Shown here: in pieces, positions 1-6,044 of the stretch
Position numbering within the stretch: the first letter of the stretch is position 1
How the letters are laid out: the number at the start of each line of letters is the position of its first letter
NCBI GenBank assembly: GCA_003554345.1
Contig: PWGE01000307.1
Span: 1 to 15,691 of the forward strand
Source of the DNA: Candidatus Sumerlaeota bacterium
GTDB taxonomy: Bacteria; Sumerlaeota; T1SED10-198M
Direction: 5' to 3'
DNA: 15,691 nucleotides
Program-made: the position numbers and the translations under genes
Notes under the pieces: model-generated
What the model saw: the letters and a program-made list of their open reading frames with translations, nothing else
Told to the model about the DNA's origin: nothing
Database searches by the model: none

Positions 1-23
1 CCAGAGTGAACTGTACGTCGGGA

Positions 24-116
24 ATCGGCGCTCCCGGGTAGGCAGAAATACACTCATGGAGTACAAGTTTTTTTAGGAACCTGTACCATACTTTGAAGAG
101 TCAATTTTCAGAGGAG
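24..116 (+). repeat. Degenerate ~93-bp direct repeat, copy 1
   Basis: The unit starts with ATCGGCGCTCCC, has CAAGTTT at offset 40 and ends with ATTTTCAGAGGAG from offset 80. The copy at 427-519 has the same three blocks at exactly the same offsets with no gap. A hand ungapped comparison gives about two thirds identity over the whole unit. The hairpin that precedes the block in the second copy is degenerate here (positions 12-30). Confidence 0.65.
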
Positions 117-123
117 AATAAAC

Positions 124-149
124 CACGAAAAGCACGAAAGAACACGAAA
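124..149 (+). repeat. Short array of three CACGAAA units
   Basis: CACGAAA occurs at 124-130, 133-139 and 143-149, spaced by 9 and 10 bp, and is followed by a run of A. It directly follows the end of repeat copy 1. From memory, similar ACGAAA-type arrays occur between genes in several environmental bacterial genomes. Their function is unknown to me. Confidence 0.5.
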
Positions 150-353
150 AAAAGATAATATTATGTTTTCCGGTACTAATTTTCTGTCTTCCTGAAAGTA
201 CACTCTGGAGGATTTGCGGCCTTTGTTTTTACCCCAAATATTCTTTCTGTGGTATTACTATGCGGGCTCTTTGCGAGCAAGATACATTTCTTATTCTTTG
301 TTCTTTCCCATTCTGAGTGCAGTCTTCTGAATTCTGACTCCTCAGGGTTTTCT

Positions 354-366
354 ATTTTCAGAGGAG
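354..366 (+). repeat. Third copy of ATTTTCAGAGGAG motif
   Basis: This exact 13-bp copy matches the 3' ends of the two longer repeats (104-116 and 507-519). Here the sequence 80 bp upstream does not match the rest of the unit, so only the 3' block is kept. It is followed 7 bp later by the palindrome at 374-392. The AGAGGAG core resembles a ribosome binding site, but no copy leads into a plausible gene. Confidence 0.6.
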
Positions 367-373
367 TTATTCA

Positions 374-392
374 CGCCAACTCAGAGTTGGCG
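374..392. repeat. REP-like palindrome, 8-bp stem
   Basis: CGCCAACT and AGTTGGCG form a perfect 8-bp inverted repeat around a CAG loop. The following sequence is GCGCCACC-like. It sits 23 bp before a second palindrome of similar design, as in clustered REP or small palindromic elements. No T-tract follows, so a terminator role is unlikely. Confidence 0.55.
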
Positions 393-414
393 CCACCAAT
401 GATGAAAATAAGAT

Positions 415-432
415 GCCGATTCGGAGATCGGC
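415..432. repeat. REP-like palindrome, 6-bp stem
   Basis: GCCGAT and ATCGGC form a perfect 6-bp inverted repeat around TCGGAG. It is followed by GCTCCC, which can also pair with GGAG inside the loop. The 3' arm is the start of the ~93-bp repeat (427-519). The counterpart near position 12-30 keeps ATCGGCGCTCCC but has a decayed 5' arm. Confidence 0.55.
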
Positions 433-519
433 GCTCCCAGGAAAGCGGCAAGTCAATACTAAGGTTCAAGTTTCTTGATTAAAGTCCCTTATATTTTGTA
501 GGGTTTATTTTCAGAGGAG
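427..519 (+). repeat. Degenerate ~93-bp direct repeat, copy 2
   Basis: This is the second copy of the unit at 24-116, with ATCGGCGCTCCC, CAAGTTT and ATTTTCAGAGGAG at offsets 0, 40 and 80. It is entered through the palindrome at 415-432, so the full element may include that hairpin and be about 105 bp long. Confidence 0.65.
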
Positions 520-553
520 TCTGTATGTATACTTTATTACTTTGTCACTTTTA

Positions 554-1210
554 TCAAGTGATGACGCTGAGTAACAGGTGAAAGCCAAAGGCAAAAAAGA
601 TGAGGGCGTTGATTAATATGAAAATATTCTGTATTTTGGGTGACGTGACATATTTTTTTATGGCGCCCCACAGGGGAACAGCCAGGAAAAGGGGTGAAAA
701 AATGGTGCCTGCTGCAAAGGCTAATCCTGCCAGGGTTCCGTAAAGGATGCGTTGAGAAGCGGCCGTGTAAGCCAGAAGACCCAGTAAAGCCGGACATGGC
801 GTAAGAGCGGTAAGAAACCCCGCCAGAAACATGGCTTTTCCCTGTTTATGAATAAAATGTTTGTGAGTCCAGCGGCAGAGAACATTTTTTCCGTGGAAAA
901 GAACGAATATGGCCAGTCCCATTAGAAAAATCCCGAGCAGGGAGCGGAAAAAAAGGGCGAAAGAGCGGTGGGCAATGACATTTTGCAGTTGATATCCTAC
1001 GGCTCCGCCCAGTGTGCCAAGCCCGGCATGGGTGATTAATCGTACAATGTGAAAAGAGCAAAATTCTTTTACCGCCTGACCGATGGATTTGCGGGTCATG
1101 CCGATAAAAGGGACAAGAATGAATCCCTGGTGTATCATGCACGGACCTATACTCATGCTCATACCAAGAAGAAACCAGCCCAGATAGGTATACGCATATA
1201 TTTCATTCAT
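554..1210 (-). CDS. DsbD/TauE-like integral membrane protein
   Basis: This 218-residue protein is almost entirely hydrophobic, with about six membrane segments (roughly residues 9-31, 51-72, 84-106, 126-150, 154-178 and 191-217). It has the two-repeat layout of the UreH-like/DsbD_2 group often named sulfite exporter TauE/SafE. Each half opens with a Cys motif: GPC at residues 22-24 and TPC at 137-139. In DsbD and CcdA, Cys residues in equivalent positions carry electrons across the membrane, so thiol-disulfide or electron transfer is as plausible as anion export. The ATG at 1210 is preceded by AAGGA at about 8 nt. It lies 51 bp downstream of the spermidine-synthase-like gene and is probably the last gene of that operon. 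Family assignment is good; the substrate is unknown. Confidence 0.8.
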   Translation of the reverse strand: MNEIYAYTYLGWFLLGMSMSIGPCMIHQGFILVPFIGMTRKSIGQAVKEFCSFHIVRLITHAGLGTLGGAVGYQLQNVIAHRSFALFFRSLLGIFLMGLAIFVLFHGKNVLCRWTHKHFIHKQGKAMFLAGFLTALTPCPALLGLLAYTAASQRILYGTLAGLAFAAGTIFSPLFLAVPLWGAIKKYVTSPKIQNIFILINALIFFAFGFHLLLSVIT

Positions 1211-1261
1211 AAATTTTGTTCCTTGAAAGGAAAGTAAGTTCTTTTTTATTAAACAAAGATA

Positions 1262-3541
1262 TCATGTCTTGCCTCTTGTCTGAGTCAAAAGTAAAGAAAT
1301 AAAGGTGATTGACTTTATAAGAGCTAAAATTAAGAGTGTTCTTCCCAGGCCATAAAAGGGAAAGAATACCAGGGAAAAAGCAAGACCGCCCGCCCATCCG
1401 CCAAAAAGATCAGAGGCATAGAGTACACCGGCAGTTTGAGAAGAATGGCGTCCCCTTTCTCTGAACAGCCTGGTGGCAAGAGGAAACTGGGCGCCTATAA
1501 GAAACCCCAGGCAGAAGGATAGAGCAATAAAAGATACTATCGATAGAAAAGGAGGGATGACTTCCATGAATTGAGAAAAAATATGAGCAAGAAGATAAAT
1601 GAATAAAAGGCTGATCAGCAGGGCTCCTTCAGTTTTGCGAAGAAGTGGCAAAATATTATAATCCTTACTTTTAGGGATGCTCCAGCGACTTCCGGCAAAA
1701 GCTCCGAACATAAATACTCCCATCAATAATCCTATCATGTGATATACGTAACCATATAAACACTGAAAAATGAAGATAACCACCAGGTCAAAAACCATTC
1801 CCAGTATGCCGGTCGTTCCGATAATAACCGGCAGGTGAGCCTGCTTTTTCTTTTGCATAGAAGAGGTGCCCCATAACCAGAGAAGTCCTCCCCCTGCCAG
1901 TACACCTAAAATGGCTAAAAAAGGAACCTGTTCTATACGCTGCTGTATCCTTCCCGCCGTAGGTGAAAACTGTTGCTGCCAGTGCTGTGAAGCATGATAG
2001 AATCCCCGGGGAAGAAAATCACGATTGAGTGTTTCGCCGTATCCGCGGATCATGGAGTAAAACCACTGTTTTCTGGATGGTGATAGCCGGAACTGCAGAT
2101 GAGAAGGGTGAATGAAGTCCGACTCTACCTGGCGATCCTCTAAGTGGCTGGCAATATTGTCCGCACAAAGGGTGATATCCTTTTCTGAAGCAAAGAAAAT
2201 GTTGAGTTCGCCAGGAATTACTTTCACATGTGGAAAAACTTCATGCAGGGTAGCGTGAATGGTGGCATTTAATTCTCGCAAAGCAGGTGGAAGATACTGG
2301 TATGAACCGGGTAAGGAAAAGGCAAAAAGCCCGTCTTCATCAAGCCTGTTTTTGACAAGCTGGAAAAAGTCGTGAGTAAAGTATCGATTTGTTTGAAGGG
2401 TGTCGGGCTCGATAAATCCCAGAGCAATATAATCAAATTGCTCGTCCGTTCGCGCCAGATAAAGCCGTCCATCTTTATAGACTCTTTCCAGGCGCGGGTC
2501 TTGAAGTTCCTCATACAGGGAAGGAGGAAAGTAATCGTCCATTATTCTGATAAGGGCGGGGTCAATTTCTGTGTAAATTATGCTATGCCAGGGGTGTTGC
2601 AGCATTTCCCTCATAAATGGTCCATGTGCTCCTCCCATTATCAGACCTTTTTCAGGTTGTGGATGAGTTCCCAGCGTAAAATGGACAAAGTCATGGATGG
2701 CATCAATTTCAGGATAGGGCACAGATAGGAAGGGTCTGCCGTCATAGTAAAAATGATGCTCTTTTCCTTCCTCCAGTACCATGATGTTTCCATGATAAGA
2801 ATGGCTGTAATGAACCGGGACTTTTCCATACCACTGGCGGATAAGGGATGTTTCATGGAGATAGTTCGCAAGCGGAACAGCATATCCTGCGAGTAAAAGA
2901 GCGGCTGCTCCAAAAAGGAGCATTGATCGGCGCGAAGTAAGAAAATAACCACCTACACCTAAAATCACAAGCTGGAAAATAGCAATTACCAGGCATACTG
3001 TGAAAATGTTGTCCCATCGAGCCAGTACAAAAGTAAAAAGAATACCCGCAAGAAGGGTCCCCAGGGTTTCGTAAAAATAAGCACTTCCTTCCGGATTATG
3101 AAGAGGCGTAAAGCGCTTCATAATCTGGGCTGATATGGGAAAATGGGCTCCATGTAAGAGAACGGGGATTAAAAGAATGAGGCAGGTAGCAATGAAAAGA
3201 GGGAAATAGCCCACTCCTTCACCGGGAAGCACCTGGAATAATCGAATGATAATATCCCGACTGAAAAAAAGAGCGATGGGCAGAATAAGCAGATAAGCTA
3301 CATACAGCAGGACAAATAAGAACCACGTGCGGCGTACATGTTTTCCTAAAAAACCTCCCCCCAGGGAGCCTACCGCTTCCAGGAGAAGCCAGTTGGAAAG
3401 AACAATACCTATGACAAGTTCATTGCCGGTTCCCAGGATGAAAAATTCCCGGAGTAAAAGAAGCTGACCAATCATCCCGCCTGTTCCCACCAGGCAGATG
3501 AGAAGTTTTATGGGAAGAGAAGGAGGTGGTTTTATTCCCAT
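1262..3541 (-). CDS. Membrane-embedded spermidine synthase-like protein
   Basis: This 759-residue protein belongs to the fused membrane/spermidine-synthase-like group. An N-terminal block of about seven membrane segments (residues 11-226) is followed by a soluble Rossmann domain (about 240-500) and a second membrane block (about 540-755). The soluble domain shows the SAM/dcSAM-binding pattern: MGGAHG at 302-307 (usual GGGDG), EID at 325-327 and DGR at 357-359. The usual catalytic D-x-x-D-P stretch is GFIEP at 375-379, so the catalytic Asp is Gly and the second Asp is Glu. True spermidine synthesis is therefore doubtful. The following NRYFTHDFF (385-393) and LPPALRELN-type sequence are, from memory, typical of this divergent branch. 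The ATG at 3541 overlaps the end of the radical-SAM gene by 10 bp and has GGAG only 1 nt away, so translation is probably coupled. It likely acts in the inner membrane. Confidence 0.85.
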   Translation of the reverse strand: MGIKPPPSLPIKLLICLVGTGGMIGQLLLLREFFILGTGNELVIGIVLSNWLLLEAVGSLGGGFLGKHVRRTWFLFVLLYVAYLLILPIALFFSRDIIIRLFQVLPGEGVGYFPLFIATCLILLIPVLLHGAHFPISAQIMKRFTPLHNPEGSAYFYETLGTLLAGILFTFVLARWDNIFTVCLVIAIFQLVILGVGGYFLTSRRSMLLFGAAALLLAGYAVPLANYLHETSLIRQWYGKVPVHYSHSYHGNIMVLEEGKEHHFYYDGRPFLSVPYPEIDAIHDFVHFTLGTHPQPEKGLIMGGAHGPFMREMLQHPWHSIIYTEIDPALIRIMDDYFPPSLYEELQDPRLERVYKDGRLYLARTDEQFDYIALGFIEPDTLQTNRYFTHDFFQLVKNRLDEDGLFAFSLPGSYQYLPPALRELNATIHATLHEVFPHVKVIPGELNIFFASEKDITLCADNIASHLEDRQVESDFIHPSHLQFRLSPSRKQWFYSMIRGYGETLNRDFLPRGFYHASQHWQQQFSPTAGRIQQRIEQVPFLAILGVLAGGGLLWLWGTSSMQKKKQAHLPVIIGTTGILGMVFDLVVIFIFQCLYGYVYHMIGLLMGVFMFGAFAGSRWSIPKSKDYNILPLLRKTEGALLISLLFIYLLAHIFSQFMEVIPPFLSIVSFIALSFCLGFLIGAQFPLATRLFRERGRHSSQTAGVLYASDLFGGWAGGLAFSLVFFPFYGLGRTLLILALIKSITFISLLLTQTRGKT

Positions 3542-4689
3542 ACTCCGGGGACATCATAACCGCATGAGGTGCAGCTGCCGTTTTCGATATTGACGGCACG
3601 TACGGTGAAATGGTGCCTGTCAATAAGCATTTCATTGCATTCCGGACAAAAAGTAGAGTTATGAGTGTGTCCCGGCACATTACCGATTGAAATGAAAAGT
3701 AAGCCCTCTTCAAGGGCAATGTCCCTGGCTTTTTCAAGAGTATCCACCGGAGTAGGAGAAAGAGAAGTGAGCTGATAACTCGGGGAAAAACGGCTAAAAT
3801 GAAGTGGTGTGTGGGCGCCCAGGTTCTCTTTAATCCATCGTGCCATCTGGCGGATTTCTTCGGGATCGTCGTTCAGGGTGGGAACCACCAGGTTTACCAC
3901 TTCCAGCCAGGCTCCTGATTCACGGATAATTTTGAGGTTTTCCAGCACTACATTCAGATCCCCCTGGGAAATGGAACGATAATAATGCTGATTGAATCCC
4001 TTGAGGTCGATGGTCACCGAGTCGACATGTTCCATCAGTTTTCTCAGGGGTTCTGGATTCATGGAGGCATTGGAGTGAAAAACAACGTTGATGTCCTCTT
4101 TTTGAGCAGCTTCTGCAACGTCATACATGTACTCGTAAAAAACGGTTGGTTCATTGTACGTGAAGGATATGGAAGGGACATTCCTTGCTTTAGCGATTTC
4201 GATGACTTCTTCCGGCGGAAGATCATGAAAGTATCCTATTTCTTCCAGGGTGCGTTGAGAGAGATGCCAGTTATGACAGAATTTCCAGCGAAAGTTACAA
4301 CCAGCAGTGCCCAGGCAGAGGATCTGGGTGCCCGGTAAAAAGTGATGCTGGGGTTCCTTCTCGATAGGATCGATATGGACGGCTGATGGCACTCCGTAAA
4401 CCAGGCTGTATAATACTCCTTCCTCGTTTTTACGGCTACCACAAAAACCCTTTTGTCCATCGGCTATTTCACATTCCCGAAAACAGAGTTGGCATTGCAC
4501 ATAATTATCATCAAGGGCTTCATAAAATCTGGCTTCTTTTGTGAGACCGGGATCGTCGGCAGTGGGTGTGGCTCGTGTGATGGCTGATATGTGGTCATCC
4601 CTGTCCCCTACTGAAAAATTCATAATAGTCACCACCGCTACTGTCATTATAAGACATATAATGATTAGTTTTTTTGGTATGTTTTCCAT
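3532..4689 (-). CDS. amrS: AmmeMemoRadiSam-type radical SAM protein, membrane-anchored
   Basis: This 385-residue protein matches the AmrS (COG1180, PflA-like) family along its length. It has an N-terminal CxxC-x3-C-x9-C cluster (C66, C69, C73, C83), DPIEKEP at 107-113, the radical-SAM loop, NEPTVFYEY, and a C-terminal CxxC...CxxCG pair (C348, C351, C373, C376). Two things are odd. The cluster motif CxxxCxxC reads C131-NFR-W135-KF-C138, so one iron-sulfur ligand is Trp. A hydrophobic segment at residues 8-25, after KK, looks like a membrane anchor that would place the domain outside if orientation follows the positive-inside rule. The usual partners AmrA (AMMECR1) and AmrB (Memo) are absent from the window. 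I chose the ATG at 4689 over the in-frame GTG at 4698 because the latter lies inside the Shine-Dalgarno sequence. The enzyme may be inactive or altered. Confidence 0.88.
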   Translation of the reverse strand: MENIPKKLIIICLIMTVAVVTIMNFSVGDRDDHISAITRATPTADDPGLTKEARFYEALDDNYVQCQLCFRECEIADGQKGFCGSRKNEEGVLYSLVYGVPSAVHIDPIEKEPQHHFLPGTQILCLGTAGCNFRWKFCHNWHLSQRTLEEIGYFHDLPPEEVIEIAKARNVPSISFTYNEPTVFYEYMYDVAEAAQKEDINVVFHSNASMNPEPLRKLMEHVDSVTIDLKGFNQHYYRSISQGDLNVVLENLKIIRESGAWLEVVNLVVPTLNDDPEEIRQMARWIKENLGAHTPLHFSRFSPSYQLTSLSPTPVDTLEKARDIALEEGLLFISIGNVPGHTHNSTFCPECNEMLIDRHHFTVRAVNIENGSCTSCGYDVPGVWE

Positions 4690-4693
4690 TATG

Positions 4694-4702
4694 CTCACCC
4701 TT
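4694..4702 (-). promoter_or_regulatory. Ribosome binding site fixing the amrS start
   Basis: AAGGGTGAG lies 4 nt before the ATG at 4689. It contains the upstream GTG candidate (4698-4696), which would have no usable site of its own. The predicted transcript start is only a few bases upstream, so the leader is about 11-15 nt. Confidence 0.6.
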
Positions 4703-4706
4703 TTTT

Positions 4707-4735
4707 ATTATACTGGATTTTTATTTTTTTTGCAA
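4707..4735 (-). promoter_or_regulatory. Sigma70-type promoter of the amrS operon
   Basis: Reading the minus strand, TTGCAA (4735-4730) and a perfect TATAAT (4712-4707) are separated by exactly 17 bp of A-rich sequence. Transcription would begin near 4700, very close to the ribosome binding site. The identical -35 hexamer, spacing and -10 hexamer occur before the histidine kinase gene, which strengthens the call. It separates this operon from the glycosyltransferase gene that stops at 4803. I see no terminator hairpin between them. Confidence 0.75.
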
Positions 4736-4802
4736 GCAGTGATAATGCAAAATAAAATGTTGATAAAAAGGGTCTTGCATAAGTCTGATTGATACTGTCT
4801 CT

Positions 4803-6044
4803 TCAACCGGCAAGGTCTTTATAGAGTCGTGAGAAAAAGGCGAGGCGTTTTTCCTGAGAATGATTCTCCCTTACTGTTTGATAAGCCTTCCGGGTTATTT
4901 CATCTTTTGTCTGCGAGGAAAGGGTGAATATTTCCTTTAGAAGAGGGGCAATTCTGTCAGGTGATTCGCCTTGAAAAAGAAACCCGTTTTTGCCGTGTTC
5001 TATGAGGGAGGCATTATCTCCGGCAGCGCTGGTCAGACAGAGAGTTTTCAGGGCCATAACCTGCAGTAAAGTCTGGGAAATACCGTCCGAGACCGGCGAT
5101 TGCATATAAAGATCTGCCTGAGCCAGCAGTGCGAGATAGAGGGCAGGGGGGAGATAGCCCGTGAAGGTTACATCTTTTTCCATTTTTGCTTCCCTGACAT
5201 GCTCTAGCAACGAAGAATATTGAGAACCGTGGCTTGCTATCAAAAAGTGAAAGGGAAGAGAAGGATAACGTTGCTTGAAAATGCGAAGGATATCTATAAG
5301 CAAATGAATCCTGTAATTTTTTTCCAGTTTTCTGGCGCTGACAATGAGAACGGTGCTATCGGATAACCTTAATTTCTTTCGCCAGTAAGTAGAGGGGAAT
5401 TGTTCTACCGTCTTTTGAAGGCTTTTTATATGTATTCCCCAGCTATGAACAACAATATTGCCACGATAATGGAAAGTCTTTTTAAGATAATGGGCCTGTA
5501 GCTGGCTTTCAGTATGCACTGTATGAACCAACGACAGTAACCGGCAAAATTGCTCATAACGCAACCGGGAACGGGTTGGTTCAATGAACAGATCGCTTCC
5601 CCACGTGCTGTAAATCATTGGTGGTAAGGTTTGTTTTATATTTAGAAAAGCCAGGGTAGCAGGTTGATAGAGATAATGGAGGTGAATGAGATCATACGGT
5701 TCCTGGTTCAGAGTTTTCTCAAATTCTCTGCTATAAGTAAATGAATAAAGGGTGAAAAGCCAGTGTTTAAGGGAGGTAAGATTGCGCCAGGTGCCGGAAG
5801 GAGCATTTTGGAGGGTGCTGGAAAAGGGAATACCGGCGGTAATAAACCGGCGAATCATACGCATGGGAAGAGATGCGCTGGTACTGGAGCCTTTTATGGG
5901 AAAGGGTAAGGAGTGTGCGGGAAGAAGTTCCCCCCATAAAGAGACATCCCATCCTTTTTCATAAAAAGCCAGCGCCCATTCTTCCCACAACAGGTTATTT
6001 TGAGCGTCTCCCGTATAAAGAATTCGGCACTTTGTTTTGTTCAC
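4803..6044 (-). CDS. GT4-like glycosyltransferase
   Basis: This 413-residue protein has the two-domain GT-B layout of family 4 glycosyltransferases. The N-terminal domain begins with a Rossmann strand (CRILYTGDA) and contains DLIHLHYLYQP (118-128) and STWGSD (146-151). The C-terminal donor-binding domain has VSARKLEKNY (235-244), FTGYLPP (294-300) and GKNGFLF (351-357). The family's E-x7-E motif is D320-x7-Q328 here, so both acidic positions are changed. The donor, acceptor and product cannot be told; a cell-surface glycan is likely from the family. The start is GTG, overlapping the ribD stop as GTGA, with no clear ribosome binding site, so translation is probably coupled. It is the last gene of the operon. 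Confidence 0.82.
   Translation of the reverse strand: MNKTKCRILYTGDAQNNLLWEEWALAFYEKGWDVSLWGELLPAHSLPFPIKGSSTSASLPMRMIRRFITAGIPFSSTLQNAPSGTWRNLTSLKHWLFTLYSFTYSREFEKTLNQEPYDLIHLHYLYQPATLAFLNIKQTLPPMIYSTWGSDLFIEPTRSRLRYEQFCRLLSLVHTVHTESQLQAHYLKKTFHYRGNIVVHSWGIHIKSLQKTVEQFPSTYWRKKLRLSDSTVLIVSARKLEKNYRIHLLIDILRIFKQRYPSLPFHFLIASHGSQYSSLLEHVREAKMEKDVTFTGYLPPALYLALLAQADLYMQSPVSDGISQTLLQVMALKTLCLTSAAGDNASLIEHGKNGFLFQGESPDRIAPLLKEIFTLSSQTKDEITRKAYQTVRENHSQEKRLAFFSRLYKDLAG

Larger units (their letters stand above)
1..553. other. Gene-free region with degenerate repeats
   Basis: I see no credible gene here. The only open frame of note (about 249-482) runs through the repeat elements and has no family resemblance. 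The region lies downstream of the minus-strand gene that stops at 554. It holds two ~93-bp degenerate direct repeats, three copies of the motif ATTTTCAGAGGAG, two short palindromes and a CACGAAA triplet, listed separately. The composition looks like accumulated short repetitive elements rather than a decayed protein gene. I see no transposase remnant and no clean terminal inverted repeat. Confidence 0.6.

Noticed and set aside
1-208. Inverted 8-mers CCAGAGTG (1-8) and CACTCTGG (201-208) as ends of a small mobile element
   Set aside because: The match stops after eight bases, there is no flanking target duplication visible and one end is cut by the window; chance is likely.
249-482. 77-residue open frame in the repeat region
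   Set aside because: It runs through the 13-bp motif, both palindromes and the start of repeat copy 2, has no ribosome binding site and resembles repeat-derived sequence rather than a protein family.
1-553. Possible CRISPR array
   Set aside because: Repeats are only two or three, diverged, 80-400 bp apart and without spacer-sized intervals; no cas gene is present.
545-561. TCACTT/AAGTGA stem-loop at the stop of the DsbD/TauE-like gene as a terminator
   Set aside because: The stem is only 6 bp, AT-rich and has no U-tract on the minus-strand 3' side.
4541-4792. 83-residue plus-strand open frame across the radical-SAM promoter
   Set aside because: It is antisense to the radical-SAM N-terminus and crosses its promoter, and shows no ribosome binding site or family features.
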